A DNA stretch of 64,000 nt, from the NCBI GenBank assembly GCA_017380635.1, contig JAFODP010000014.1, positions 62,001 to 126,000 on the forward strand. Direction: 5' to 3'. The notes beneath the pieces were generated by a model, which worked only from the letters and a program-made list of their open reading frames with translations, was not told the origin of the DNA and ran no database searches. Below, one piece after another: positions 10,540-19,049 of the stretch. Position 1 is the stretch's first letter. Every line of letters starts with the position of its first letter. This stretch comes from Bacteroidales bacterium (lineage in GTDB: Bacteria > Bacteroidota > Bacteroidia > Bacteroidales > UBA1402). The position numbers were made by a program, and so were the translations under genes.

Positions 10540-10588
10540 GTTTTTCTTAATAAAAATTTAACATAGCAAAATAAAGGAAGAAAACATA

Positions 10589-10619
10589 TTGTTCCGCTCT
10601 CGCTTTTTCACTACTTTCG
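10589..10619 (+). promoter_or_regulatory. Probable promoter of the glycosyltransferase gene
   Basis: TTG (10589-10591) is followed after 20 nt by TACTTTCG (10612-10619), one mismatch from TAnnTTTG. The chosen start codon lies about 130 nt downstream, so the leader is long; no stable hairpin is obvious in it. Confidence 0.5.
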
Positions 10620-10748
10620 CTCGGCGAAAAAAACTAATCAACAGAGCATTCTCTCCGAGAAAAATGATTGTCCGACAGTAAAATCAGATTCAGAAAAATC
10701 GGAAGCCAGAAGAATGCCTATAAATATGTGCAACGAAGAATAAAAACA

Positions 10749-11579
10749 ATGACAGCAACAAGATTACAACTTTTGGTTTGCAGCTACGGATTACAAGGCC
10801 TTGAACGCTTGGCACGAAGCAAACGTCCGCAAGTGGATGGCGTGGCCTATCTTGTTTCTTGTCAGATGCCGCAGAGCGATAAGCTCGAAGCTGCCAGTGC
10901 AGAACTGCAAACTTTCCTGCAGCGCGAAGATGTCGATTTGCATATCATTCACAACCGAGGCCTCAGCAAAAATCGCAACCACGCATTGGCGCTGGCCACG
11001 GCCCCACTCTCGCTGCTCAGCGACGACGATCTCGATTACACGGCCGAAGCCCTGCAAGCCGTCATCCAAGCCTTCGAACAGCATCCCAAGGCCGATGTCA
11101 TCAGTTTTCAGTTTCATCAAGAAGGTCAGGAAAAAGCCTATCCATCGAAAGGATTCCATCATCAACATCCGCCGAAAGGCTATTACATTTCCAGTTGTGA
11201 AATCGCTTTCCGTACGCAAAGTCTGCAAGGCAAATTTCAATTCAACGAAAATTTCGGTGTCGGCTCGGCGCATTTTCCCTGCGGCGAAGAAGATATTCTG
11301 CTGAAAGACTTGCTGAAAGCCGGCTTGCATTGCCTTTTCGAACCTATTTATATTTGCACACATCCCAGCCTCAGCACCGGCGCAAAACGTTTTGCCGACC
11401 CTATTTTTCTACAAACCAAAGGCGCTGTTTTCAGCTACATCCATCCGCGCAGTTGGTGGCTCAGACTTATCAAAGGTGCTTGGGACGAAGCCAGAAAAAA
11501 AAGAGTGTCGCCTTGGAAATTCCTCAGCAACACTTTTAAAGGGGCATGTAAAGCTCGCCGCCTGAAGCTTTTCATTTAG
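10749..11579 (+). CDS. Glycosyltransferase family 2 protein
   Basis: The 276-residue product from ATG 10749 opens MTATRLQLLVCSYGLQGLER and has GLSKNRNHAL (71-80) followed by SLLSDDDLDYT with the acidic DDD triplet at 92-94. That is the nucleotide-sugar and metal-binding layout of GT2 (GT-A fold) enzymes. It probably adds a sugar to a surface glycan or glycolipid; donor and acceptor are unknown. The C-terminal part (HPRSWWLRLIKGAWDEARKK, basic end) could contact the membrane. A frame starting at TTG 10668 exists but its extra 27 residues look random. It ends with a 4-nt overlap against the convergent potD. Confidence 0.85.
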   Translation: MTATRLQLLVCSYGLQGLERLARSKRPQVDGVAYLVSCQMPQSDKLEAASAELQTFLQREDVDLHIIHNRGLSKNRNHALALATAPLSLLSDDDLDYTAEALQAVIQAFEQHPKADVISFQFHQEGQEKAYPSKGFHHQHPPKGYYISSCEIAFRTQSLQGKFQFNENFGVGSAHFPCGEEDILLKDLLKAGLHCLFEPIYICTHPSLSTGAKRFADPIFLQTKGAVFSYIHPRSWWLRLIKGAWDEARKKRVSPWKFLSNTFKGACKARRLKLFI

Positions 11580-12892
11580 CGACGACGTTTTCTTCTACGG
11601 CTTTTCTTACGATTTTTCTTCTTGATTTTGTTGAAGATAGGCAATCCCACCATGGCCAAAAGCAGAATAATCACCAAAACATAGGTTCTGCCGCTGGCAT
11701 TGTCGCCTTTCACGCGCGTCCACATTTCGATAAGACGAGGCGTATCTTCGCCCCAATCGTGCATGAGCGTACAGCGGGAAATATCCACCGAATCGGGATA
11801 GAACATGTGATTGAGCTTGACATTGTCGGCCATGCCCGGACCAAAGAAATAGGAAGCATTCACCGTGTAATCCTGACTTTCGTCTATCATGGCTTCCAGA
11901 ATTTCGGGCGAAGCCAACACGCCCACGTAACCGGTGGCATCCATATTTCGAATGGCAATATCCGAACGACAAAGGAAGTTGATAAAATAAGAAGCCGCCT
12001 TGGTATTCTTAGCATATTTAGGAATCACCCATCCGTCGAACCAAACGTTGGCACCTTCTTGAGGAATGCGATAACGCAAATCGACGCCCAAGGTTTTTGC
12101 TTCGTCGTAAGCCCATTTGGCATCGCCGCTCCACGAGAGATTCACGTAACCTTTTTCCTGCGTCATCTGTTCTTTACCGAAATCGGCTTCCCAACCGGCC
12201 ACGCCCGGCGCAACCATCTTCAGGAAGTTTTCCACCAAGAGCATGTATTCTTCGTTGTAGTGGTACATGATGGAATCTTTGTCGAGCAAACCGGCCTTAA
12301 TTTCATCGTTTTTCAGATAAAGCAACAAGGTGGTATAGACATCGCGACAAGCATCTTTCACAAAAATTTTGTCGTAGAATTTCGGATTCACCAGAATATC
12401 CCAAGAAGAAGCTTCCTCGTCGGAAACATATTTGGCGTTGTAGAGAATACCCGTTGTTCCCCACATATAAGGCACGGTATAATCGAGCGCACGTTTATCG
12501 CCGCAATTCACTTTCTCAAAGCTTTTTACGATGAATGGCGAAAGGTTCTGGTCGATGTAATTGGGCGTCGAACCGAAATCGCGCTGAATGGGAAGCAAGA
12601 GATTCTGCGCCATCATTCTTTCGATGATATATTCCGAAGGACAAACCACGTCGTAATCTTCCTGGCCTTTTTCGATACGCGAAAGCATGGTTTCGTTGAT
12701 GTCGAAAGTTTGATACACAACCGTGATTGCTTCGCCGGTCTGTTCCTGATACCACACTTCAAAATCGTCCAAAACCGTTTCGTCGATATAGTCGGCCCAG
12801 TTGTATACTTTCAGAATACTGCTACGATCGGAGCAGGAAGCAGAGAGCAGCATCAAGCCTGCCAAAACAAGCGCATAGATACATTTTTTCAT
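11576..12892 (-). CDS. potD: Polyamine ABC transporter substrate-binding lipoprotein (PotD/PotF type)
   Basis: The 438-residue protein has a lipoprotein signal (LMLLSASC, Cys20) and the typical PotD/PotF start ILKVYNWADYIDETVLDDFE, followed by YDVVCPSEYIIERM and PYMWGTTGILYN. It binds spermidine or putrescine in the periplasm and delivers it to PotBC. Unusually it ends with a second hydrophobic helix (about 403-420) and an 18-residue tail made almost wholly of Lys and Arg, so it may be anchored at both ends. The stop of potC overlaps its ATG by 4 nt. It is the last gene of the porin-potABCD unit. Confidence 0.92.
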   Translation of the reverse strand: MKKCIYALVLAGLMLLSASCSDRSSILKVYNWADYIDETVLDDFEVWYQEQTGEAITVVYQTFDINETMLSRIEKGQEDYDVVCPSEYIIERMMAQNLLLPIQRDFGSTPNYIDQNLSPFIVKSFEKVNCGDKRALDYTVPYMWGTTGILYNAKYVSDEEASSWDILVNPKFYDKIFVKDACRDVYTTLLLYLKNDEIKAGLLDKDSIMYHYNEEYMLLVENFLKMVAPGVAGWEADFGKEQMTQEKGYVNLSWSGDAKWAYDEAKTLGVDLRYRIPQEGANVWFDGWVIPKYAKNTKAASYFINFLCRSDIAIRNMDATGYVGVLASPEILEAMIDESQDYTVNASYFFGPGMADNVKLNHMFYPDSVDISRCTLMHDWGEDTPRLIEMWTRVKGDNASGRTYVLVIILLLAMVGLPIFNKIKKKNRKKSRRRKRRR

Positions 12893-13692
12893 TTCTTCTT
12901 GTTTTTTGCCTGTTTACTTGAACGGATATTTCCGATAATCAAGAGAATAAGAATAGTAAGGAAAACGATAGACATCAAAGGACGAAGTTCGGGGGTGAGA
13001 CCTCCTTTGCGTGCATCGTTGTAGATAAAGGTTGATAAGGTTTCCAGCCCTTGGTTGCCTTTGGTGAACACGGTCACCACGAAGTCGTCGATAGACATGG
13101 CAAACGACAGGATAAAGCCGGTAAGCATGGCGCCGCGCAACTGCGGAATGATGATTTTTCTCAAAGCCTGCATGGGCGTTGCTCCCAAATCGAGCGCTGC
13201 TTCGTAAATATTCGGATTGAGTTGCGTGAGACGCGGCATCACATTAAGCACCACAAAAGGCGTACAGAAAGTAATGTGCGCCAAAATCACCGTGGTATAA
13301 CCCTGCGAAATGCCCAAGGAAACGAACAACAAAAACAACGACACACCGGTGATGATATCCGGGTTCAGCATCGGAATGTTGTTGAAGAAAGTGATGGCTT
13401 TGCGTTTACGTCCGCGCAAACTGTGAATACCGATGGCCGACACCGTTCCCAAAATCGTGGCAGCCAAAGCCGACACCGTAGCAATGATGAGTGTATTTTT
13501 CAACGCGGCGCTCAAGGCTTCGGAATTGCGCATACCGCCCGTAAACAAAGATTCGTAGAGTTGGGTGGAAAATCCCGTCCAGTTGCCCAAAGCGCGTGCT
13601 TCGGTAAAAGAGAACACCACGATAATGACCAGCGGCGCATACAGCATCACCAGCAAAAGATAGATATAAATCTGTGCCAGAAACTTTTTCAT
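12889..13692 (-). CDS. potC: Polyamine ABC transporter permease PotC
   Basis: The 267-residue inner-membrane protein has about six hydrophobic segments and the ABC-permease EAA loop EAALDLGATPMQALRKIIIP, which contacts the ATPase. The order potA-potB-potC-potD and the pairing with a PotB-like permease identify it as PotC, forming the translocation pore for spermidine/putrescine. ATGA overlaps (4 nt) link it to potB upstream and potD downstream, a sign of translational coupling. Confidence 0.93.
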   Translation of the reverse strand: MKKFLAQIYIYLLLVMLYAPLVIIVVFSFTEARALGNWTGFSTQLYESLFTGGMRNSEALSAALKNTLIIATVSALAATILGTVSAIGIHSLRGRKRKAITFFNNIPMLNPDIITGVSLFLLFVSLGISQGYTTVILAHITFCTPFVVLNVMPRLTQLNPNIYEAALDLGATPMQALRKIIIPQLRGAMLTGFILSFAMSIDDFVVTVFTKGNQGLETLSTFIYNDARKGGLTPELRPLMSIVFLTILILLIIGNIRSSKQAKNKKK

Positions 13693-14465
13693 ATCGATTG
13701 TTCTCCTTTCTGCGAATCGCTTGAACCATCACCGGTAAGTATGGTGGTAAGACCGATAATCACCAACATAATCAACGACAAAGCCGAACCATAATTCCAG
13801 AACGAACTGTTGATGTTTTCCTGAATAATGGTACCAAACAGCTTAATTTTGTTGTTGGTAAGGAATTCGGAAATGGCGAAAGTGGAAATGGTAGGCATAA
13901 ACACCATGGTGATGCCGCTTTGAATGCCCGGCACCGACAAAGGAAATGTCACCTTGGTAAAAATCTCGAAAGGCGAAGCTCCCAAATCTTGCGCCGCCTC
14001 GTAATAAGATGGATCTATCTTGCGAAGCGTATTGTAGATGGGATAAATCATGAAAGGCAAGAAGTTATACACCATACCGAAAATAAGCGTGCCTTCGCCC
14101 AAAGCCACATTCAGAATATCGAAAAGCTCGACGGTGGCCAGCGTTCTGATAAGCGCATTGATGGACATGGGCAGCACAAACAACATGATGGTGATGGCCG
14201 ACTTGTTCAACTTATTGTTGCTCAAGATGTAAGCCGCGGGATAACCCAAAAGCATACACAAAGCCGTGTTGTAGGCAGCAATCTCTATCGAATACAAAAA
14301 GGTGTTGATTACTTCCGATTCGTTGAAAAATTTCACGAAGTTCTGAAAGCTGAAACCTCCGCCCGGCGCCCGGAATGCATACACAAAAATGAGCAGCAAA
14401 GGCAACGCCACAAAGATGCTTAGAAAAATGGCGTAAGGGATAGACCAATTCGCGCGTTTGTTCAT
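13689..14465 (-). CDS. potB: Polyamine ABC transporter permease PotB
   Basis: The 258-residue membrane protein has about six transmembrane segments and the EAA loop EAAQDLGASPFEIFTKVTFP. It should pair with PotC to form the membrane channel of the polyamine importer. The C-terminus is hydrophilic (TILTGDGSSDSQKGEQSI). The gene begins 3 nt after potA and overlaps potC by 4 nt. Confidence 0.93.
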   Translation of the reverse strand: MNKRANWSIPYAIFLSIFVALPLLLIFVYAFRAPGGGFSFQNFVKFFNESEVINTFLYSIEIAAYNTALCMLLGYPAAYILSNNKLNKSAITIMLFVLPMSINALIRTLATVELFDILNVALGEGTLIFGMVYNFLPFMIYPIYNTLRKIDPSYYEAAQDLGASPFEIFTKVTFPLSVPGIQSGITMVFMPTISTFAISEFLTNNKIKLFGTIIQENINSSFWNYGSALSLIMLVIIGLTTILTGDGSSDSQKGEQSI

Positions 14466-14468
14466 TGC

Positions 14469-15848
14469 TTATGCTTCAATTTTGGTTAAACGAATATCTT
14501 CTGCATTGATATTGACACCCACGGTATCGAGCTTGTCCCACACATCGTTGGTATTGACAAAGAGCTTGGCGCCGCCTTCGGTGGTGATGGTAAGATGATA
14601 ATGATTGCCTTTGTACAGAATAAAGCTGACAAAACCGCGCAAATCGGAATCTTCTTTATGGTCGAGCAAATCCACTTTTTCGAAAGCCACATCCACGCAA
14701 ACCTTGTCGCCCACTTCGAAACCGGTGGTATCGCAGTCGAAAATGGTATCGAGGAAAGTAACTTCGCCTTCGGCGGTGATTTCGCCTTCGAAACGGTTGC
14801 TCAGACAATCTTTCTTCATCACATGAATATCGGCCGGCTTGATAATCAGACCCACCGTATTGCCCGGTTGGAAAAAGTTGTAATCCTGAATCATCAATTC
14901 GAAACCATTCTCGGTTTCCACGAAAATTTCGTTATGCACGCCTTTGAAAGTACAGCTCTTCACCACGCCGGTAAATTGCGCACCTTCCAGTTTGTTCATG
15001 ATGTAGATATCTTCGGGACGCAACACCACATCCACCGCCTCGTTGGGCTCGAAGCCTTCGTCCACGCAAGCAAACTCATGACCGATGAACGACACTTTTC
15101 TGTCTTCTATCATGGTGCCCACCAAGATATTGCTTTCGCCAATAAAGTCGGCCACAAAAGCATTCTGTGGTTCGTTGTAGATATCTTCGGGCGTACCGAT
15201 TTGCTGAATCTTGCCTTCGTTCATCACCACGATGGTATCGCTCAAGGTAAGCGCTTCTTCCTGATCGTGCGTCACATATATAAACGTGATGCCCAATTTC
15301 TGGTGCATTTCCTTAAGTTCGATCTGCATATCTTTACGCATCTTCAAGTCGAGCGCAGAGAGCGGTTCGTCGAGCAAAAGGATTTTCGGCTGGTTCACGA
15401 TGGCACGCGCAATGGCGATACGCTGCTGCTGTCCGCCCGACAATGAATTCACATCGCGGTCTTCGTAATCGGACATGCCCACCATTCTCAACACTTTGGT
15501 CACTTTTTCGGCAATATCTTCGTTGTCTTCCTTTTTCAGTTTCAAACCGAAAGCCACATTGTCGTACACATCCAAGTGAGGAAACAAGGCATAACGTTGA
15601 AATACCGTATTGAGCGGACGTTTATGCGGAGGCAGCGTCAAAAGATCCTTGCCTTCCATTTCCACCTTGCCATCCGTGGGAAGATGAAATCCGCCGATGA
15701 TGCGCAAAAGCGTGGTTTTTCCACAACCGGAAGGACCAAGAAAAGTGATGAACTCTCCTTTTTTTATCTGAAGATTGATGTCGTCGAGCACCACTTTGTC
15801 ACCAAACTGCTTGCTGACATGCTCAATATTGATAATTACATCTTTCAT
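14469..15848 (-). CDS. potA: Polyamine ABC transporter ATP-binding protein PotA
   Basis: The ABC ATPase domain carries Walker [10 protein letters not shown] (38-46), the Q-loop [16 protein letters not shown], the signature [14 protein letters not shown], Walker [13 protein letters not shown] and the switch THDQEEAL. Homology and neighbours assign it to spermidine/putrescine import. At 459 residues it is some 80-90 residues longer than E. coli PotA. The extra length is in the C-terminal regulatory part, where two TOBE-like segments seem to follow each other (about 270-360 and 370-459). It lies 3 nt downstream of the outer-membrane barrel gene. Confidence 0.94.
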   Translation of the reverse strand: MKDVIINIEHVSKQFGDKVVLDDINLQIKKGEFITFLGPSGCGKTTLLRIIGGFHLPTDGKVEMEGKDLLTLPPHKRPLNTVFQRYALFPHLDVYDNVAFGLKLKKEDNEDIAEKVTKVLRMVGMSDYEDRDVNSLSGGQQQRIAIARAIVNQPKILLLDEPLSALDLKMRKDMQIELKEMHQKLGITFIYVTHDQEEALTLSDTIVVMNEGKIQQIGTPEDIYNEPQNAFVADFIGESNILVGTMIEDRKVSFIGHEFACVDEGFEPNEAVDVVLRPEDIYIMNKLEGAQFTGVVKSCTFKGVHNEIFVETENGFELMIQDYNFFQPGNTVGLIIKPADIHVMKKDCLSNRFEGEITAEGEVTFLDTIFDCDTTGFEVGDKVCVDVAFEKVDLLDHKEDSDLRGFVSFILYKGNHYHLTITTEGGAKLFVNTNDVWDKLDTVGVNINAEDIRLTKIEA

Positions 15849-15851
15849 TTC

Positions 15852-16913
15852 TTATCTATCTAAAAGCTCAAATAAATCCAAATAATAAGTTGCGCCTATC
15901 GTTACCGACAGACCTTTGGCATAATTGTTGGCGGCCAAAGCACCATGCAGACGAAGACTTTCTTCATCGTCCAGAGGATAATAGTTCAGCAGCAATCCGC
16001 CAAAAAGATAATCCTTGCCCGTGGCGGCCTTCATCCAAGCCAGACTGGTGGGCAGGAAGCCGGGTTCGTCCATGTAGCCCAAAACATCTTCGCCGCTACG
16101 GTTTCTTTCCCATCCGCCTTTCAACATCACATCAAACTTGTCGTCGATAAAATATTTGACAGAAGCGATAAGGCTTTCTTCGTCCAAATTGCGTGGCGAA
16201 TAACCGCGTCCCATCCAGTCGAGCGTGATTTCCCAATCGTCGAAAGTGAAACGATTGCCCCAAGCAAGCGTGTAAATGTGTGATTTGCCATAGCCGGCGA
16301 AAGGATCTTCGTATTCAAACACATTGGCCGACAAAATAGAATGATACACCTCGAATTCTTCACTCATGTAAAGCGAGTAAGCAAACAAGCCGCTGTTGAG
16401 GTATGCACCTAGAGGTGAGGCAGTTATCTGCGCAGCTATGCGGGTATCTTCATCGTCGGTGGTGTAGCCCAAACTTAAGCCCCAGTTGTAAGTTTGCAAA
16501 TTGTTCCACACCGTCGAACTGAGATTGTAGCAAACATCGTAGTCGTAATCGTCTTGTTCGAACATCCCGATGAGAATGGCTTGTTTACCGATGTTAAGGT
16601 CGACCTTGCCCAAATCTGCCGTGACGTAAGCCCAATCGAGCCAATTGAAATCGTCGCTACGGAAGGTATTCTGATACAAAGCCGCAGGCTCGGCCGAAAG
16701 CCAATGATTCATCACCGAGTAGGAAAAAGTTTCGCTCAATTCGCCTTCGAACAAGGTATAAAGCGAAGTGTTTCCCATATCAAAAGTTTGATTTCCACCA
16801 ATGTAAGGATTTGCTTCCAAACGGGGAACCACCAGAAAAGAATGCTCATTTTCCTGAGCAAAACTTGCTGCACACATCACCAAGCACAGCAATAAAACAC
16901 TAAGTCTTTTCAA
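15852..16913 (-). CDS. Outer-membrane beta-barrel protein (porin-like) heading the polyamine operon
   Basis: The 353-residue protein has a signal peptide (MKRLSVLLLCLVMCAASFAQ) and then alternating aromatic/polar strands with many Asp and Glu residues and LGKVDLNIGKQAILIGMFEQ, which resembles the strand-and-turn pattern of phosphate-selective or carbohydrate porins. I do not recognise an exact family. It ends 3 nt before potA, so a role as the outer-membrane entry channel for polyamines is a reasonable inference; acidic pore residues would suit a cationic substrate. The start is TTG at 16913: a stop codon lies two codons upstream, and the next ATG (residue 13) would destroy the signal peptide. 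Confidence 0.8.
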   Translation of the reverse strand: MKRLSVLLLCLVMCAASFAQENEHSFLVVPRLEANPYIGGNQTFDMGNTSLYTLFEGELSETFSYSVMNHWLSAEPAALYQNTFRSDDFNWLDWAYVTADLGKVDLNIGKQAILIGMFEQDDYDYDVCYNLSSTVWNNLQTYNWGLSLGYTTDDEDTRIAAQITASPLGAYLNSGLFAYSLYMSEEFEVYHSILSANVFEYEDPFAGYGKSHIYTLAWGNRFTFDDWEITLDWMGRGYSPRNLDEESLIASVKYFIDDKFDVMLKGGWERNRSGEDVLGYMDEPGFLPTSLAWMKAATGKDYLFGGLLLNYYPLDDEESLRLHGALAANNYAKGLSVTIGATYYLDLFELLDR

Positions 16914-16968
16914 TGCTTAAATTGTTTTAAAAAATTAATACTCAGCGCATTGCGCAAATAATAAACAC

Positions 16969-17003
16969 AAAAAATGGAACCCCTTACAACTAAGGTGATT
17001 CCA
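16969..17003 (-). terminator. Rho-independent terminator downstream of metY
   Basis: On the minus strand TGGAA and TTCCA form an outer stem, CCTTA and TAAGG an inner stem around a GTTG loop, and six Ts follow directly (complement of 16969-16974). It lies about 170 nt past the metY stop and 56 nt before the porin start, so it should separate the two transcripts. Confidence 0.7.
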
Positions 17004-17172
17004 AAAATTTGTAACCGCACGTGTCGCCTTATCGTACGCGCAGTTTTTGGCAATATTCCATGCAGCAACTCCTCCGTAATCGATACGGAAGTCTCCATAA
17101 TCCAATGGGGCCGGAGGTACGTGAAATCTTTTCAGAGGATTCATTGCTTGCAAGTGATAAAGTTGATGTCAA
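17004..17172 (-). other. Unassigned 169-nt segment between metY and its terminator
   Basis: No known gene is seen. A 69-codon frame (ATG 17144 to 16935) crosses it but also runs through the terminator hairpin and resembles nothing known. The segment contains a self-complementary stretch TCCGT-AATCGAT-ACGGA near 17079-17095, so it may be a structured 3' untranslated region or a small RNA. Function unknown. Confidence 0.3.
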
Positions 17173-18453
17173 TTAAATCAGCGCCAACGATTGTTCGATA
17201 TCGGCGATGATATCTTCTACATTTTCGATACCCACCGACAAACGGATCAAATCGGGTTGAACACCGGCTTCGCGCAATTGTTCTTCGCTCATCTGACGAT
17301 GCGTATGGCTGGCCGGATGAAGCAGACAAGAACGAGCATCGGCCACGTGCGTCACCACGGCAATCATTTTGAGGCTGTCCATAAACTTGATGGCTTGTTC
17401 GCGCGTGCCATTCAATCCAAAGCAAAGCACCCCGCACGACTGTCCGTTGGTAAATTGTTTTTGAGCCAAAGCATAGTAAGGATCCGAAGGCAAACCGCTA
17501 AATTGTACCCAAGCCACTTTTTCGTTAGCTTGCAGATATTCAGCCACTTTCTGCGCATTTTCACAATGACGGGGCACACGCAGATGCAAAGTTTCCAAGC
17601 CCAAATTCAACAGAAAAGCATTCTGAGGCGAAGGAATAGAGCCCAAATCGCGCATCAGCTGAGCAGTAGCCTTACGAATATAAGCCTCTTTGCCGAAAGC
17701 CTTGCTATAGGCCAAACCATGATAAGAAGCATCAGGCTGTGTCAGGCCGGGAAATTTGTCGGCATAGGCTTCCCAATCGAAATGGCCGCTATCCACGATG
17801 GCGCCACCCACTTGCGTGGCATGACCATCCATGTATTTGGTGGTAGAATGTGTCACGATATCGGCGCCCCATTCGAAAGGACGACAGTTGATAGGCGTGG
17901 CAAATGTGTTGTCGATAATCAGAGGTACACCATTCTTGTGAGCGATGCGTGCGAATTTTTCGATATCCAACACGCAACAAGCCGGATTGGTAATGGTTTC
18001 GGCAAACAGACACTTGGTATTGGGACGGAAAGCTTTCTGTATTTCTTCTTCGCTATCGTCTTGATTGACAAGTGTTACTTCGATGCCAAGTTTTTTCAGC
18101 GTACAGGTGAAAAGATTGTAAGTGCCGCCATAAATAGCGTTGGAACAAACAAAATGATCGCCCGCTTCGCAGATATTGAACACCGCATAAAAGTTGGCAG
18201 CCTGACCTGAAGAAGTAAGCATCGCCATAACGCCGCCTTCCAATTCGCAGATTTTCTGAGCCACTGCGTCGTTGGTAGGATTCTGCAAACGTGTATAGAA
18301 ATAACCGTCGGCTTTCAGGTCGAACAAATCGGCCATCTGCTCGGTAGAATCGTATTTGAAAGTTGTGCTTTGGTAAATAGGCAATACGCGCGGCTCTCCA
18401 TTTCCCGGCTTCCATCCACCCTGCACACAGATTGTCTCTCTTTTCTGCTTCAT
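17173..18453 (-). CDS. metY: O-acetylhomoserine sulfhydrylase (PLP-dependent)
   Basis: MetY makes homocysteine from O-acetylhomoserine and sulfide, the direct sulfhydrylation route to methionine. The 426-residue protein fits the Cys/Met metabolism PLP family: SSGQAANFYA (phosphate-binding), AETITNPACCVLDIEKFA, DNTFATP, and the PLP Schiff-base lysine in HSTTKYMDGH (Lys206). The insert FPGLTQPDASYHGL after the PLP region is characteristic of MetY rather than of cystathionine synthase/lyase. It is monocistronic: its own promoter lies upstream and a terminator downstream, with inverted repeats in the leader that could bind a regulator. Confidence 0.94.
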   Translation of the reverse strand: MKQKRETICVQGGWKPGNGEPRVLPIYQSTTFKYDSTEQMADLFDLKADGYFYTRLQNPTNDAVAQKICELEGGVMAMLTSSGQAANFYAVFNICEAGDHFVCSNAIYGGTYNLFTCTLKKLGIEVTLVNQDDSEEEIQKAFRPNTKCLFAETITNPACCVLDIEKFARIAHKNGVPLIIDNTFATPINCRPFEWGADIVTHSTTKYMDGHATQVGGAIVDSGHFDWEAYADKFPGLTQPDASYHGLAYSKAFGKEAYIRKATAQLMRDLGSIPSPQNAFLLNLGLETLHLRVPRHCENAQKVAEYLQANEKVAWVQFSGLPSDPYYALAQKQFTNGQSCGVLCFGLNGTREQAIKFMDSLKMIAVVTHVADARSCLLHPASHTHRQMSEEQLREAGVQPDLIRLSVGIENVEDIIADIEQSLALI

Positions 18454-18481
18454 AACATCCTTATCTTTAGATAATTACACA

Positions 18482-18511
18482 GCTTTTATAAAGCCTATTT
18501 TTCAAAATAGG
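18482..18511. promoter_or_regulatory. Two adjacent inverted repeats in the metY leader (possible operator)
   Basis: GCTTT-TAT-AAAGC (18482-18494) and CCTATTTT-TC-AAAATAGG (18494-18511) are perfect palindromes lying end to end, immediately downstream of the metY -7 element and around the expected transcription start. The placement suits a repressor operator, or a leader hairpin. Which one, and which protein, is not visible. Confidence 0.45.
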
Positions 18512-18514
18512 GTG

Positions 18515-18545
18515 CAAATTTATATAAAGACAAGCGGAGAACAAA
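18515..18545 (-). promoter_or_regulatory. Bacteroidetes-type promoter of metY
   Basis: TTTG (18545-18542) and TAAATTTG (18522-18515) on the minus strand, 19 nt apart, match the TTTG/TAnnTTTG form exactly. Transcription should start near 18508, inside the second inverted repeat. Confidence 0.75.
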
Positions 18546-18590
18546 AATAATGCCGATTTTTTTTCGTCCCACACAGCGACAGGTGGCCGT

Positions 18591-18977
18591 TTACATTTCC
18601 GAAAGGGCAACCATCAACCAAAGCAAGGCGATGGCAGCGATTTCGCCCAGAGCGATGATGGCCGAGAAAAAGCTAATATGCTGACTACGTTTCACTTGCT
18701 TGAATGGCCATAGACGATGTGCTATCCAAAGTGTGGGTGCAATGCCCAAAGCAAATGCCGCATGATAGCTTTGCAAAGCGGCTTCCGAGCCGGAAATCTG
18801 CGTATAAAACAAGGCGTGAATCAGCATGAAAATGCTCGCATACACACTGGCATAGGTCAAGAAAAATTTCACATAATCGTGCTTGTTTTCCAAATACTTT
18901 TTCGGGCAGAAGAAATAAGCTAAAGTAATGGCTATCAACACCAAACCATCAAAAGGAAAAAATACTCCGAGTACCAT
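18591..18977 (-). CDS. Small four-helix membrane protein, unknown function
   Basis: The 128-residue product has four hydrophobic segments (about 5-22, 37-58, 70-86 and 102-125) separated by short charged loops such as CPKKYLENKHDYVK and HRLWPFKQVKRSQH. No motif allows assignment; it should be an inner-membrane protein. It starts at ATG 18977 and has its own promoter, which overlaps the end of the upstream gene. It is transcribed toward metY but separated from it by the metY promoter. Confidence 0.65.
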   Translation of the reverse strand: MVLGVFFPFDGLVLIAITLAYFFCPKKYLENKHDYVKFFLTYASVYASIFMLIHALFYTQISGSEAALQSYHAAFALGIAPTLWIAHRLWPFKQVKRSQHISFFSAIIALGEIAAIALLWLMVALSEM

Positions 18978-19016
18978 GCTTGTTTATTTTTATAGGTTAA
19001 TTATTTCACTAATTCG

Positions 19017-19047
19017 CAAAGGTAATCAAGTCATGCAGAAAAACAAA
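19017..19047 (-). promoter_or_regulatory. Bacteroidetes-type promoter of the small membrane protein gene
   Basis: TTTG (19047-19044) and TACCTTTG (19024-19017) on the minus strand are 19 nt apart, an exact fit. The -33 element begins directly after the stop codon of the upstream MG2-like gene. Confidence 0.7.
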
Positions 19048-19049
19048 TA

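Noticed and set aside
16935..17144. A 69-codon frame between metY and the porin-like gene
   Set aside because: It runs through a strong terminator hairpin and matches nothing I know; kept only as part of the unassigned segment.
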